Shown here: one piece after another, positions 19,518 through 29,987 of the stretch
Layout of the letters: the number at the start of each line of letters is the position of its first letter
Position numbering within the stretch: the stretch's first letter is position 1
Origin: Kosakonia quasisacchari
GTDB taxonomy: Bacteria; Pseudomonadota; Gammaproteobacteria; Enterobacterales; Enterobacteriaceae
Direction of reading: 5' to 3'
DNA length: 64,000 nt
Assembly: GCF_004331415.1 (NCBI RefSeq)
Contig: NZ_SJOP01000006.1
Location: 1 to 64,000, forward strand
The notes under the pieces: generated by a model
Databases searched by the model: none
What the model saw: the letters and a program-made list of their open reading frames with translations, nothing else
What the model was told of the DNA's origin: nothing
Translations under genes and position numbers: made by a program

Positions 19518-20547
19518 AATCACCCGATGTGTTGATAAGTTCCCTGACGACACTGGTGGCAAAACTGCCCGCTGGAAGCCAGAACCGTAATTCGACGGTG
19601 ACGTCATCCCACCAGTTCCAGCACAACTTTTGCGGGTAGAGCAGCATCGCGCGGCGCGCTGCTTCGACTTTCTCCCGCACCAGCAAAGCTTGTAATTCAG
19701 GCGCATCAGCAACCGCCTGTTGTTCAAACGCCAGCGCGTCGCGCTGCGTGCCCCACTCACCGCTACCCGGTAGCGACGCGGTAATCATCAGCGCTTTTGC
19801 CTCAACGCGCGTTTGCAGTTCCGCCTGCTCTGCAAGGGTTGCAACAAACCAGCTGCCGCGCCCCGCTAATTGTAGCGCATCGCCGTCAACAACTTGATTA
19901 AAGTCTTTTTTTTTCAACCGTTCACTGACGATTTGATTAAACAACGCGCTGCGCGCTGCCGACAACCAAAAACTGCGCTTATTACGATCGCGCACTGGCG
20001 CATCGCTCTGCGCCCAGCGAAATGCGCCTTGCAGGTTGCTGCCGCCGATGCCAAAGCGCTGAGCGCCGAAATAATTCGGTACACCTTTCTCCACGATGGC
20101 CTGCAAACGCGCCTCAACATCCGCACGGTCGCTTACCTCGCGCAGCACCAGCGTAAACGCATTGCCCTGGAGCGCACCGAGACGCAGCTTGCGCTTGTGG
20201 CGGGCGTATTCCAGCACTTTGCAGCCCTCAAGCTGAAATGCGCTGAGATCGGGCATTGCATTACCCGGCACGCGGGCGCACAACCACTGTTCAGTGACAG
20301 CGTGTTTATCTTTTTGCCCGGCGAAACTCACTTCACGCGCCTGAATTTTAAGGAATTTTGCCAGCGCATCAGCCACAAAACGCGTGTTGCAGCCGTTTTT
20401 CAGGATGCGTACCAGAATATGCTCGCCTTCGCCATCAGGCTCAAAGCCAAGATCTTCCACCACGACGAAATCTTCCGGGTTGGCTTTCAGAACGCCACTT
20501 GCCGCCGGTTTGCCGTGCAAAAATGTCAAGTTATCAAACTCTGTCAT
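19498..20547 (-). CDS. truD: tRNA pseudouridine(13) synthase TruD
   Basis: This 349-residue enzyme converts U13 of tRNA-Glu to pseudouridine. The catalytic Asp80 lies in GQKDKHAVT. The C-terminal region with the inserted TRUD domain is complete. It overlaps ispF by 4 bases (ATGA) and surE by 20, so the run from ispD to pcm is packed with little or no spacing. Confidence 0.96.
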
Positions 20548-21023
20548 TTCGCCGCCTTCAACAACAGCGCGACAGCCTCACAGGCGATACCTTCGCCGCG
20601 ACCGGTAAAGCCAAGTTTCTCGGTGGTGGTGGCTTTGACGTTGACATCATCCATATGGCAGCCGAGATCTTCAGCGATAAATACGCGCATCTGCGGAATA
20701 TGCGGCAACATTTTCGGTGCCTGCGCGATGATGGTGACATCGACGTTACCAAGCGTATAGCCTTTAGCCTGAATGCGCCGCCAGGCTTCACGCAGCAGCG
20801 CGCGGCTGTCTGCTCCTTTGAACGCCGGATCGGTATCCGGGAACAGTTTGCCAATATCGCCAAGCGCCGCCGCACCCAGCAGTGCGTCAGTTAACGCATG
20901 CAGCGCAACATCACCATCGGAGTGAGCCAGCAGGCCTTTTTCGAAGGGAATGCGCACACCGCCAATGATAATCGGGCCAACGCCTCCAAAGGCGTGTACG
21001 TCAAAACCGTGTCCAATACGCAT
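20544..21023 (-). CDS. ispF: MECDP synthase IspF
   Basis: This 159-residue enzyme makes 2-C-methyl-D-erythritol 2,4-cyclodiphosphate in the non-mevalonate isoprenoid pathway. Zinc ligands Asp8 and His10 are in GHGFDVH, and the third histidine is in LAHSDGDV. It overlaps ispD by one base; the two enzymes act on either side of the IspE kinase step. Confidence 0.98.
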   Translation of the reverse strand: MRIGHGFDVHAFGGVGPIIIGGVRIPFEKGLLAHSDGDVALHALTDALLGAAALGDIGKLFPDTDPAFKGADSRALLREAWRRIQAKGYTLGNVDVTIIAQAPKMLPHIPQMRVFIAEDLGCHMDDVNVKATTTEKLGFTGRGEGIACEAVALLLKAAK

Positions 21024-21733
21024 TATGCTTTCTCCTGGAGGTCTGCATGGGTCAAGTAGAATTCTGCAAGTCGTAAATCTTCGGGTCGGGTGACTTTAAT
21101 ATTATCCGCACGTCCGGCGACCAGCTCCGGGTGAAAACCACAATACTCCAGCGCAGAAGCTTCATCAGTAATCAAAGCGCCTTCATTCAGCGCGCGGGTC
21201 AGGCAGTCGTGCAGCAGCGGCAGCGGGAAAAACTGCGGTGTTAGCGCATGCCATAAGTCATTGCGCTCAACGGTGTGAGCAATTGCGGTTTTACCGGGTT
21301 CAGCGCGCTTCATAGTGTCGCGCACCGGGGCGGCAAGAATTCCACCTACGCGGCTGGTTTCACTCAGCGCCAGCAAGCGGTTTAAATCATCCTGATGCAG
21401 ACAAGGCCGCGCGGCATCATGCACCAGCACCCACTGTGCGCCGGAGGCGGCATGCAAGCCTGCCAGTACGGAATCTGCACGCTCTGCGCCGCCATTCACC
21501 ACGGTGATTTGCGGATGGTCAGCAAGGGGTAATTGCGCGAAACGTTCATCGCCAGGGCTGACCGCGATAATCACGCGGCTAACGCGCGGATGGGCGAGCA
21601 ACGCGGCAACCGCGTGCTCAAGAATGGTTTTATCACCGATGGAGAGATATTGCTTAGGACATTCCGTTTGCATGCGGCGGCCAAATCCGGCGGCCGGCAC
21701 CACGGCACAGACGTCCGGGATCATTGCTGACAT
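21023..21733 (-). CDS. ispD: MEP cytidylyltransferase IspD
   Basis: This 236-residue enzyme couples CTP to methylerythritol 4-phosphate. The nucleotide-binding motif PAAGFGRRM and the PKQY motif are near the N-terminus, with VHDAARPC and TDEASALEY further on. The length equals the E. coli protein. Confidence 0.98.
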   Translation of the reverse strand: MSAMIPDVCAVVPAAGFGRRMQTECPKQYLSIGDKTILEHAVAALLAHPRVSRVIIAVSPGDERFAQLPLADHPQITVVNGGAERADSVLAGLHAASGAQWVLVHDAARPCLHQDDLNRLLALSETSRVGGILAAPVRDTMKRAEPGKTAIAHTVERNDLWHALTPQFFPLPLLHDCLTRALNEGALITDEASALEYCGFHPELVAGRADNIKVTRPEDLRLAEFYLTHADLQEKA

Positions 21734-21752
21734 GTCGTGAGTCCGGGATTAT

Positions 21753-22091
21753 TTAAGGTCTGTTCTGCGTATTTTGTGTATTTTGCGTGTTTTGCGCTGA
21801 GCCCGACGCGCGCTTTGAGGCGTCCGGCACCAGACGATAAAATGTTTCGCCCGGCTTGGTCATCGTTAATTCGTTGCGAGCGCGTTCCTCAATCGCTTCC
21901 TGGCCGCCATTGAGATCGTCAATTTCGGCGAAAAGCTGATCGTTACGCGATTTTAATTTAGCGTTAGTCGCCTGCTGTGCCGCCACATCTTCGCTGACGC
22001 GGCCGTAATCATGCAGACCATTCTTGCCGAACCACAGCGAATACTGTAGCCAGACCAGTAAAGCCAGCAATAGCAGCGTTAGTTTACCCAT
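21753..22091 (-). CDS. ftsB: Cell division protein FtsB
   Basis: This 112-residue bitopic protein has one membrane helix near the N-terminus ([18 protein letters not shown]), then a leucine/asparagine-rich coiled coil (about 25-62) and the family motif [17 protein letters not shown]. It bridges FtsL and FtsQ in the divisome. It is about nine residues longer than the E. coli protein because of a C-terminal QNT-QNT-QNT repeat encoded by 9-bp units. Confidence 0.96.
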   Translation of the reverse strand: MGKLTLLLLALLVWLQYSLWFGKNGLHDYGRVSEDVAAQQATNAKLKSRNDQLFAEIDDLNGGQEAIEERARNELTMTKPGETFYRLVPDASKRASGSAQNTQNTQNTQNRP

Positions 22092-22252
22092 CCTGCCCCC
22101 TGAAAAACGGCATCATCATCCCATAACTTTTCGTCAGACTCCACTCCAGCCGGGTGATGCCGCACAAGCGCCAGACTTTACCATAAATGTCCGGCGATCC
22201 GTAGCCAGACACATTGCCTTAATGAGCGTTACGGTTTGACGTATGAGAAGGG

Positions 22253-22582
22253 TTAACCCATCAGCCACATAAACAGCACGCCGAACATGGCGATCACCGT
22301 CAACAGTGTCGCCACGCTGCTGTAAAGCAGCTTGCCATCAAGTAGCGAATGCAGCGCAATGCCGACCACGACGGCTACGGGCATCAGTGCGAGAAAAAAA
22401 GGCCAGGTGTAGAGAAAGAAAAAAAGCGTATTGGAGCCGTAAATCATAAACGGGATGCCGAGCGCCAGCAGCCAAGCGACAAAGCCCACAACCGCTCCAG
22501 GGAACGACCATGTGGTGGTTTCGTCGGTAGTGGTCGTCATCGCCTGCGACCGTGGAATGGTGATGTTCTGACTGTTGCGCAT
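22253..22582 (-). CDS. ygbE: YgbE inner-membrane protein (DUF3561)
   Basis: This is a 109-residue protein with about three hydrophobic helices. The start MRNSQNIT at 22582 has AGGA seven bases upstream and matches the E. coli N-terminus; the longer frame to 22651 has no such support. Its function is unknown. It lies between ftsB and cysC, as in E. coli. Confidence 0.9.
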   Translation of the reverse strand: MRNSQNITIPRSQAMTTTTDETTTWSFPGAVVGFVAWLLALGIPFMIYGSNTLFFFLYTWPFFLALMPVAVVVGIALHSLLDGKLLYSSVATLLTVIAMFGVLFMWLMG

Positions 22583-22693
22583 ATCTGATCCTGTTGCCTG
22601 TACGATCGGTAACGGAGATACATGCCCTGATTCAGGTGGCGTAAACCTCAACGCCGGGAAAACCTGAAAATGGCGTGTATCGCCAGTACCGTC

Positions 22694-23299
22694 TCAGGAT
22701 CTGATAATATCGCCCCGCCGGAGGAGGTCTAATAATTGGCTGACCAAATTTGTTACCAATTGTTCGCCGTCCAGATGCACTTCCGGGGATTCCGGCGCTT
22801 CGTAAACCGAATCAATGCCGGTAAAATTGCGAAGTTCACCGGCACGCGCTTTCTTATACAACCCCTTAGGATCGCGCGCTTCGCAGATATCCAGCGGCGT
22901 ATCAACAAACACCTCGATAAAACGCCCTTCGCCCAGGCGCTCGCGCACCATTTGCCGCTCGGCACGGTGCGGCGAGATAAAAGCAGTGAGCACGACCAGC
23001 CCCGCTTCAACCATCAATTTAGCCACTTCGCCCACGCGGCGGATATTCTCTTTGCGATCGGCGTCGCTAAACCCCAAATCGCTGCACAGCCCGTGGCGCA
23101 CATTGTCGCCATCCAGCAAATAGGTGCTGACGCCCGCGCGGTGCAGCGCCTCTTCCAGCGCCCCCGCGACGGTCGATTTTCCCGAACCGGAAAGGCCGGT
23201 AAACCACAGCACAACCCCACGGTGACCGTGGAGTTGCTCACGCGCTTTTGGCGTCACCGGGTGCGCGTGCCAGACGACGTTTTCGTCATGCTGTGCCAT
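22694..23299 (-). CDS. cysC: Adenylylsulfate kinase CysC
   Basis: This 201-residue enzyme phosphorylates APS to PAPS, the second step of sulfate activation. Walker [10 protein letters not shown], the DGDNVRHGL substrate motif and ISPHRAER are present. Its ATG overlaps the cysN stop by one base (TAATG), so translation is coupled. It is the last gene of cysG-cysD-cysN-cysC. Confidence 0.98.
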   Translation of the reverse strand: MAQHDENVVWHAHPVTPKAREQLHGHRGVVLWFTGLSGSGKSTVAGALEEALHRAGVSTYLLDGDNVRHGLCSDLGFSDADRKENIRRVGEVAKLMVEAGLVVLTAFISPHRAERQMVRERLGEGRFIEVFVDTPLDICEARDPKGLYKKARAGELRNFTGIDSVYEAPESPEVHLDGEQLVTNLVSQLLDLLRRGDIIRS

Positions 23300-24726
23300 T
23301 ACTTGCCTCCCAGCAGATCGCGGGCGCCCCAGTGCGGGAAGTGCTTACGAATAAGTTGATTCAGTTCCAGTTCAAATGCGCTGAATTCGGACGTGCTGGC
23401 CGGCTGCTGGACATAAACGGCACGCACCATTCCTGCGCCAACGGTCACGTTACTCAGGCGATCAATAAAGATAATGCCGCCGGTCACCGGGTTCTGCTGA
23501 TAAGCATCCAGCGTCAGCGGTTCGTCAAACGTCAGATCTACCAGGCCAATGCCGTTAAGCGGTAACGTTTCTGTCTGGCGCTGCGTCAGATTATTGATGT
23601 CTACCTGGTAGTGGATACCATCAACACGGGCACGCGTTTTTTTGCCTGCCACTTTGATGTCATAACTCTGGCCCGGTTGCAGCGGCTGTTCCGCCATCCA
23701 CACCACATCCAGCGATGCGCCCTGCACCGCTGGCAACGTTTCCTGCGCATCCAGAATCAAGTCACCACGGCTGATATCGATCTCATCTTTCAGCACCAGC
23801 GTAATGGCTTCGCCCGCTGCGGCTTCCTGTAAATCACCATCAAAGGTCACGATGCGGGCGATGGATGATTCAACGCCAGACGGCAGCACTTTAATGCGCT
23901 GGCCGACTTTCACCACGCCAGAAGCGAGCGTCCCGGAGAAACCCCGGAAATCGAGGTTCGGGCGGTTCACATACTGCACCGGGAAGCGCATCGGCTGCGT
24001 ATCCACAACGCGCTGGATTTCTACGGTTTCCAGCACTTCCAGCAGCGTCGGGCCGCTGTACCACGGCATTTTCGCGCTCTGGCTGGCGACGTTATCCCCT
24101 TCCAGCGCCGACAGCGGCACAAAGCGGATATCGAGGTTGCCCGGCAGTTGCCCGGCAAAGGTCAGGTAATCCTGACGAATGTTGTCGAACGTCTCTTCGC
24201 TAAAGTCAACAAGGTCCATTTTATTGACGGCCACCACCAGGTGCTTAATGCCGAGCAGCGTGGAGATAAAGCTGTGGCGGCGCGTTTGATCCAACACGCC
24301 TTTGCGCGCATCGATCAGCAAAATCGCCAGATCGCAAGTCGACGCGCCGGTCGCCATATTACGGGTGTACTGCTCATGCCCAGGTGTATCGGCGATGATA
24401 AATTTGCGTTTCTCGGTGGAGAAATAGCGGTACGCCACATCAATAGTAATGCCCTGTTCGCGCTCTGCTTGCAGGCCATCCACCAGCAGTGCGAGATCGA
24501 GTTTTTCGCCCTGAGTACCGTGGCGTTTGCTGTCGTTGTGCAGCGTAGAGAGCTGATCTTCGTAGATCTGGCGGGTATCATGCAGCAGGCGGCCGATCAA
24601 TGTACTTTTGCCATCATCGACGCTACCACAGGTTAAAAAGCGCAGCAGGCTTTTGTGCTGCTGGGCATGCAGATACGCTTCGACGCCGCCTTCATTAGCA
24701 ATTTGTTGTGCAATTGTGTTGTTCAT
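23299..24726 (-). CDS. cysN: Sulfate adenylyltransferase GTPase subunit CysN
   Basis: This 475-residue protein is related to elongation factor Tu. Its GTPase motifs are G1 [10 protein letters not shown]3 DTPGHEQY and G4 NKMD, followed by two beta-barrel domains. GTP hydrolysis drives APS formation by CysD. It lies 9 bases after cysD. The length equals the E. coli protein. Confidence 0.98.
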   Translation of the reverse strand: MNNTIAQQIANEGGVEAYLHAQQHKSLLRFLTCGSVDDGKSTLIGRLLHDTRQIYEDQLSTLHNDSKRHGTQGEKLDLALLVDGLQAEREQGITIDVAYRYFSTEKRKFIIADTPGHEQYTRNMATGASTCDLAILLIDARKGVLDQTRRHSFISTLLGIKHLVVAVNKMDLVDFSEETFDNIRQDYLTFAGQLPGNLDIRFVPLSALEGDNVASQSAKMPWYSGPTLLEVLETVEIQRVVDTQPMRFPVQYVNRPNLDFRGFSGTLASGVVKVGQRIKVLPSGVESSIARIVTFDGDLQEAAAGEAITLVLKDEIDISRGDLILDAQETLPAVQGASLDVVWMAEQPLQPGQSYDIKVAGKKTRARVDGIHYQVDINNLTQRQTETLPLNGIGLVDLTFDEPLTLDAYQQNPVTGGIIFIDRLSNVTVGAGMVRAVYVQQPASTSEFSAFELELNQLIRKHFPHWGARDLLGGK

Positions 24727-24735
24727 GGCGGCTCC

Positions 24736-25644
24736 TTAGAAATATCCCTGACGTTTTTTCAGCTCCATGGAGCCGGCCTGGTCGCGGTCAATCACGCGCC
24801 CCTGACGTTCACTGGTCGTTGAAACCAGCATCTCTTCGATAATCTCCGGCAGCGTTTGTGCGTTTGATTCCACTGCGCCGGTCAACGGCCAGCAACCAAG
24901 CGTACGGAAACGCACCATCCGTTTTTCAATCACCTCACCCGGCTGCAGATCGATACGGTCATCGTCGATCATCATCAGCATCCCGTCGCGCTCCAGCACC
25001 GGGCGTTCAGCCGCCAGGTACAACGGAACAATGTCGATATTTTCCAGGAAGATATACTGCCAGATATCCAGCTCGGTCCAGTTAGAGAGCGGGAATACGC
25101 GAATACTTTCGCCTTTGTTGATCTGGCCGTTGTAGTTATGCCACAGCTCCGGGCGCTGGTTTTTCGGATCCCAGCGGTGGAAACGATCGCGGAAGGAGTA
25201 AATGCGCTCTTTGGCTCGCGATTTCTCTTCGTCACGGCGCGCGCCGCCAAACGCCGCATCAAAACCGTACTTGTTCAGCGCCTGCTTCAGCCCTTCGGTT
25301 TTCATGATATCGGTGTGTTTGGCGCTGCCGTGTACGAACGGGTTAATCCCCATCGCCACCCCTTCCGGGTTTTTATGCACCAGCAGCTCGCAGCCGTAGG
25401 CCTTTGCGGTACGGTCACGGAATTCGTACATCTCACGGAATTTCCAGCCGGTATCAACGTGCAGCAACGGGAACGGCAGCGTACCTGGGTAGAAGGCTTT
25501 GCGTGCCAGATGCAGCATCACGCTGGAATCTTTGCCGATGGAATACATCATCACCGGGTTGGAAAATTCGGCGGCCACTTCGCGGATGATATGGATGCTT
25601 TCCGCCTCCAGTTGTCGCAAATGAGTGAGTCGTTTTTGATCCAT
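24736..25644 (-). CDS. cysD: Sulfate adenylyltransferase catalytic subunit CysD
   Basis: This 302-residue enzyme adenylates sulfate using ATP. The PP-loop [10 protein letters not shown] and the [12 protein letters not shown] motif are present. The start [11 protein letters not shown] at 25644 matches the E. coli start; two further upstream codons are open. It follows cysG by 9 bases, so its transcript probably begins upstream of cysG. Confidence 0.97.
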   Translation of the reverse strand: MDQKRLTHLRQLEAESIHIIREVAAEFSNPVMMYSIGKDSSVMLHLARKAFYPGTLPFPLLHVDTGWKFREMYEFRDRTAKAYGCELLVHKNPEGVAMGINPFVHGSAKHTDIMKTEGLKQALNKYGFDAAFGGARRDEEKSRAKERIYSFRDRFHRWDPKNQRPELWHNYNGQINKGESIRVFPLSNWTELDIWQYIFLENIDIVPLYLAAERPVLERDGMLMMIDDDRIDLQPGEVIEKRMVRFRTLGCWPLTGAVESNAQTLPEIIEEMLVSTTSERQGRVIDRDQAGSMELKKRQGYF

Positions 25645-25653
25645 AACCATTCC

Positions 25654-27084
25654 TTAAGCCAGATTAATCACGGAAGCGCCAAACGCATCCGTCGCTGTCG
25701 TATGCTGGAACCAGGCGAGTTCACGCTGCAGCCCAACCACCTCACCTACCACCAACAGGGCAGGCATTGGCGCGGCTTTCGCCAGTTCCTCAAGTTGTTC
25801 TAATGTGCCGGTAGTAACGTGTTGATCCACGCGCGTACCGCGGGAAATCACCGCCACGGGCGTTGTTTCGTCACGCCCGTGGGCAATCAGCTGTTCGCTG
25901 ATTTCAGCCGCCTTCATCGTGCCCATATAAATCGCCAGCGTCTGGCGGCTCTGCGCCAGTTGCGACCAGTCAAACGGCGCGCTGTCGGCTTTATAATGGC
26001 CGGTTACAAACGTAACGCTCTGGGCAAAATCCCGGTGCGTCAGCGGGATGCCTGCATAGGCTGTCGCACCCGATGCTGCCGTAACGCCCGGCACCACCTG
26101 GAAAGGAATGCCCGCCGCAGCGGCGGCCTGTAGCTCTTCACCGCCGCGTCCGAAGATAAACGGATCGCCGCCTTTCAGGCGCACCACCGTTTTCCCCTCG
26201 CGCGCCGCTTCCACCAACATGCGGTTGGTATCATGCTGCGCGACAGCGTGCGAACCGGCACGTTTACCGACGCAGATTTTCTCGGCATCTCGCCGCACCA
26301 GCTCCAGCACTGCATCACTTACGAGGTGGTCATAAAACACAACGTCTGCCTGCTGGATAACCTGCAAACCCCGCAACGTCAACAGTCCGGCATCGCCTGG
26401 CCCGGCACCGACAAGCATGATTTCACCGCCGCTTGAACCTGGTTGAGTCAGTTCCGCTTCCAGCGCTTTTTCCGCTGCCGGTTCGTCACCCGCTGCCATC
26501 AGGCTGGCAAAACGCCCGCGAAAAGCGGTTTCCCAAAAACGACGCCGCTCATCGGTGGTACGGCGAAACGCTTTGATGCGCGTCCGCCAGCGCCCGGCAA
26601 CCTCTGCCAAGCGCCCGAGATTTCCCGGCAGCAGCGCTTCAATCTTTTCACGCAGTAACCGCGCCAGCACAGGTGCGTTGCCGCCGGAAGAGATCGCCAC
26701 CAGCAACGGCGAGCGATCGACAATCGACGGGAAAATAAAGGAGCACAGCGGCTGATCGTCCACAACATTCACCAACCGATGACGCGCATTGGCGGCGTCA
26801 AACACCCGGCGGTTCAGCGCCGAATCGTTGGTGGCGGCTATCACCAGGAAAACCGCCTCCAGCTGCGATTCGTCAAACGCGGTAGCCAGCCAGTGAATGG
26901 ATTGCGCATCGGCAAGTTGCTGCAACTGCGGTTCCAACCGTCGCGCTACCACTTGCACATGTGCGCCAGCCCGACGCAAAAAGGCGATTTTGCGCGCGGC
27001 GATTTCACCGCCGCCAATCACCAAAACGGGGCGGTCTTTTACAGCAGCAAATAACGGCAGGTAATCCACAACGCAGTAACTCAC
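25654..27084 (-). CDS. cysG: Siroheme synthase CysG inside the sulfate-activation operon
   Basis: This 476-residue protein joins two enzymes. The N-terminal half is a precorrin-2 dehydrogenase/ferrochelatase (NAD site [11 protein letters not shown], and [10 protein letters not shown] around the regulatory serine). The C-terminal half is a uroporphyrinogen-III methyltransferase ([25 protein letters not shown]). Siroheme is the cofactor of sulfite reductase, so its place before cysDNC fits the pathway. In E. coli cysG is in the nirBDC cluster; having a copy here is a feature I recall from Klebsiella and Enterobacter, where it is a second gene (cysG2). Whether another copy exists is not visible. 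Confidence 0.95.
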   Translation of the reverse strand: MSYCVVDYLPLFAAVKDRPVLVIGGGEIAARKIAFLRRAGAHVQVVARRLEPQLQQLADAQSIHWLATAFDESQLEAVFLVIAATNDSALNRRVFDAANARHRLVNVVDDQPLCSFIFPSIVDRSPLLVAISSGGNAPVLARLLREKIEALLPGNLGRLAEVAGRWRTRIKAFRRTTDERRRFWETAFRGRFASLMAAGDEPAAEKALEAELTQPGSSGGEIMLVGAGPGDAGLLTLRGLQVIQQADVVFYDHLVSDAVLELVRRDAEKICVGKRAGSHAVAQHDTNRMLVEAAREGKTVVRLKGGDPFIFGRGGEELQAAAAAGIPFQVVPGVTAASGATAYAGIPLTHRDFAQSVTFVTGHYKADSAPFDWSQLAQSRQTLAIYMGTMKAAEISEQLIAHGRDETTPVAVISRGTRVDQHVTTGTLEQLEELAKAAPMPALLVVGEVVGLQRELAWFQHTTATDAFGASVINLA

Positions 27085-27103
27085 TCGAGACCAGCAATAG
27101 AGG

Positions 27104-27170
27104 GACTATAGGGGGCGGTTTAGAACGAATGAAATTACGAATTGGAATGAGTAGTTCCGCAAAGGAATAA
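27104..27170 (-). promoter_or_regulatory. Candidate promoter and CysB-type region for cysG-cysDNC
   Basis: On the minus strand a TATAGT -10 box (27105-27110) has only a poor -35 (TTCATT at 27128-27133), as expected for an activated promoter. Just upstream lies the symmetric TTCC-GCAAA-GGAA (27155-27167). It resembles a sequence I remember before E. coli cysDNC, where CysB with N-acetylserine activates transcription. Confidence 0.5.
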
Positions 27171-27305
27171 CGCTTGTGCAAAGCAAATATCAAAAAGTGC
27201 TTAACATCAGTATTTTCGGAAGGTTAAGAAGAAATGAAATTGTGTAAAGCGGGTCACAGTTTCATACTAAGCGCGGTAAAAATTCTGCTGCTTAAAGGAC
27301 TCACT

Positions 27306-28340
27306 ATGTTTTCCGCATTGCGCCTCCGTACCGCTGCCCTGGCGCTCGGCGTATGCTTTATCCTCCCGGTTTCTGCCCGGACCTCTCAACCCGGCGACTT
27401 TGCTACTGAGCAGGCGCGTCACATTGCCACCCTGTTCCCAGGACGTATGACCGGCACCCCCGCCGAAATGCTCTCGGCGGACTATGTTCAGCAACAATTT
27501 GAACAAATGGGCTACCAGAGCGATATCCGCAAATTCAAAACCCGTTACCGCTATACAGCGAAAGATAACCAGCAGAACTGGCAAAACGTTACCGGCAGCA
27601 CGGTGATTGCCGCGCATGAAGGCAAACTGCCGCAGCAGATCATTATTATGGCGCACCTCGATACCTACGCGCCGCGCAGCGATGCGGATGTCGACAACAA
27701 CCTTGGCGGTTTAACACTGCAGGGGATGGATGATAACGCCGCAGCAGTGGGCGTAATGCTTGAGCTGGCGCAAGCGCTGAAGCAGACGCCAACGCAATAC
27801 GGTATTCGTTTTGTCGCCACCAGCGGCGAAGAGGAAGGCCAGCTTGGCGCAGAGAACTATCTCGCGCGAATGACCGACAAAGAGCGCAAAAACACGCTGC
27901 TGGTGATCAACATGAATAACCTGATCGTTGGCGACAAGCTCTACTTTAATAGCGGGAAAAACACCCCGGCTTCTGTGCGCAAACTGACGCGGGATCGGGC
28001 ATTGGCGATTGCCCGTTCGCACGGGATTCTGGCGATGAGCGCTCCGGTCACAACCACAAAAAGCAACCACAGCGCTAATGATGCGCAGGTGTTTGATCAG
28101 GCGTCTATTCCGGTGCTGTCGGTGGAAGCGACAAACTGGTCGCTGGGTCTGAAAGACGGCAACCAGCAGCGCGCCAAATCCAAAACCTTCCCGGAAGGCG
28201 TGAGCCACCATAATGCCCGGCTGGATAACCAACAGTATATCGACCAGGCGCTACCGGGGCGCATTGAGCGCCGCAGCCGCGACGTGGTGCGCATCATGCT
28301 GCCGCTGGTGAGCGAACTGGCGAAAACCACCAAAAATTAA
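27306..28340 (+). CDS. iap: Iap aminopeptidase (alkaline phosphatase isozyme conversion)
   Basis: This 344-residue exported metallopeptidase has a signal peptide (LRLRTAALALGVCFILPVSA). The M28-type zinc site is in MAHLDTY, GMDDNAA and SGEEEGQLGAE, with a last histidine near the C-terminal part. In E. coli it trims the N-terminal arginine from alkaline phosphatase. The start is ATG 27306 (AAGGA 7 bases upstream); the longer frame to 27234 is not supported. The region around 249-262 differs from the E. coli protein, which I recall with a Cys-Cys pair there. Confidence 0.93.
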   Translation: MFSALRLRTAALALGVCFILPVSARTSQPGDFATEQARHIATLFPGRMTGTPAEMLSADYVQQQFEQMGYQSDIRKFKTRYRYTAKDNQQNWQNVTGSTVIAAHEGKLPQQIIIMAHLDTYAPRSDADVDNNLGGLTLQGMDDNAAAVGVMLELAQALKQTPTQYGIRFVATSGEEEGQLGAENYLARMTDKERKNTLLVINMNNLIVGDKLYFNSGKNTPASVRKLTRDRALAIARSHGILAMSAPVTTTKSNHSANDAQVFDQASIPVLSVEATNWSLGLKDGNQQRAKSKTFPEGVSHHNARLDNQQYIDQALPGRIERRSRDVVRIMLPLVSELAKTTKN

Positions 28341-28360
28341 CGCCAGCATTGCTGGCGTTA
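28338..28360. terminator. Hairpin overlapping the iap stop codon
   Basis: TAACGCCAGC (28338-28347) and GCTGGCGTTA (28351-28360) form a perfect 10-bp stem with a three-base loop. The T-run is poor, so termination strength is uncertain. Confidence 0.6.
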
Positions 28361-28458
28361 TCGTGCAGATTCTCCGAACCCGCCCTGTGCGCAAGAGCCG
28401 AAACGAAAAGGCTTTTGCGCATCGTCCGGATACATAAGATAGCCGGACGAACTGGCAG

Positions 28459-29559
28459 CTAGCGCTCGTCGCGACGCCCGCCTACTGCAGCCCACATTCT
28501 GCGCACATGTACCGTCACTTCTTCGCGGTCGTGATACAGCTGACGCGCCTGGATCTGTGCGGAAATGTTGTGTTCATCCAGTTGCGCCTGAATATAAGCC
28601 AGGTTGTTCGACACTTCTTCGTAGCGCTTTTTCATTGGCAGCTTGAGGTTGAAAATGGTTTCCCGGCACCAGCCATTGGTCAGCCACTGCGCCATCAGTG
28701 CGGCGACTTTCGCCGGTTTCTCCACCATGTCGCACACCATCCATGAGATGTTGTTGCGGTTCGGTCGGTAGCGGAAACCATCTTCACGCAGCCAGGTCAC
28801 TTGGCCGGTATCCATCAGGCTTTGCGCCATCGGACCGTTATCCACAGAAGCCACCCACATGTTGCGTTTCACCAGTTGATAGGTCCAACCACCAGGGCAC
28901 GCACCGAGATCGACCGCGTACATACCATTTGCCAGGCGTTCGTCCCACTCATCTGCCGGAATAAAGACGTGGAACGCCTCTTCCAGTTTCAGCGTTGAAC
29001 GGCTCGGCGCATCGGATGGAAACTTCAGACGCGGGATGCCCATATAGAACGGCGAGTTGTTAAACGAATACGAATAACCGGTGTAACAGCAACCCGGCGC
29101 AATAAAGAACACATGAACGACCGGACGCTTCGGTGAATCGCTACGCGCCAGGATACCCGCTTCACGCAGCGCACTGCGCAGCGGAACGGTAAACTTGCGA
29201 CAAAACTTCATCAACTCTTTGCTTTCGTTGGTATCGGCCACTTCGACACGCAGATCGCCGCCTTTATCCACGACACCCTGCAGCATGCCGACGATCGGTG
29301 TAATGCGATCTTCCGGCGGCAGGTCGCGCAGCAGTTCACTGACGACAAACATCTGACGGACAAAAATCAGCGAACTGAACGGCAGCTCGCGTGCCACTTT
29401 GTCAGCGTCGTCCTGCTGGTAACATTCGAAAACAACGTAGCCCGCGTTCTCTTTCACACGCGCGAAACCGAACACCTCAAGGCGCCCGGCTTTATCGGTA
29501 ATTTCTGCTGCGCACTCTTTCTCAAAACCTGGGCGGCACAGCAACACCACTTTATTCAT
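28459..29559 (-). CDS. rlmM: 23S rRNA 2'-O-methyltransferase RlmM
   Basis: This 366-residue enzyme methylates the ribose of C2498 in 23S rRNA. It has an N-terminal THUMP-like domain and a Rossmann domain with the SAM motif [15 protein letters not shown]. The start [11 protein letters not shown] at 29559 gives the E. coli length and lies 8 bases inside the 3' end of ygdD. Confidence 0.97.
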   Translation of the reverse strand: MNKVVLLCRPGFEKECAAEITDKAGRLEVFGFARVKENAGYVVFECYQQDDADKVARELPFSSLIFVRQMFVVSELLRDLPPEDRITPIVGMLQGVVDKGGDLRVEVADTNESKELMKFCRKFTVPLRSALREAGILARSDSPKRPVVHVFFIAPGCCYTGYSYSFNNSPFYMGIPRLKFPSDAPSRSTLKLEEAFHVFIPADEWDERLANGMYAVDLGACPGGWTYQLVKRNMWVASVDNGPMAQSLMDTGQVTWLREDGFRYRPNRNNISWMVCDMVEKPAKVAALMAQWLTNGWCRETIFNLKLPMKKRYEEVSNNLAYIQAQLDEHNISAQIQARQLYHDREEVTVHVRRMWAAVGGRRDER

Positions 29560-29947
29560 GAACAACGCCCCTACGTTTCAGACGAATTGCGCCAACTAAC
29601 ATTAATGCCCAGCCGATGAGAAAACAGACGCCACCGACTGGCGTAACAAACGCCCACAGGCGTAAATGCGAGAGCGCCAGGCAATAAAGGCTGCCGCTAA
29701 ACAACACGGTGCCGAACGCCAAAAAAACGCTGCTCCAGTAAAACCAGATGCTGATGCGGCGCTGCATCGCCACCGCAAGCCCAAGCACCGCGAGCGTGTG
29801 GAACGCCTGATATTCGAGCCCGGTCTGGATCCAACTCATCTCCACCACGCCCAAAGATTTACGTAAAACGTGCGCACCGAAAGCCCCCAGCGCGACGAAC
29901 ACAAAACCGCTTACCGCGGCAAAAATCAGCATAAAACGGCTGGTCAT
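29552..29947 (-). CDS. ygdD: YgdD, DUF423 inner-membrane protein
   Basis: This 131-residue protein has three to four hydrophobic helices and the DUF423 marks [12 protein letters not shown] and [13 protein letters not shown]. Its function is not established. It overlaps rlmM by 8 bases, so the two share a transcript. Confidence 0.93.
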   Translation of the reverse strand: MTSRFMLIFAAVSGFVFVALGAFGAHVLRKSLGVVEMSWIQTGLEYQAFHTLAVLGLAVAMQRRISIWFYWSSVFLAFGTVLFSGSLYCLALSHLRLWAFVTPVGGVCFLIGWALMLVGAIRLKRRGVVHE

Positions 29948-29987
29948 GTGAGTACCCTAAAAGTCATACGCGACGTACGCGCGCGAA

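Noticed and set aside
28338..28458. Possible CRISPR array beside iap
   Set aside because: No regularly spaced repeats; only a terminator hairpin and a short imperfect inverted repeat.
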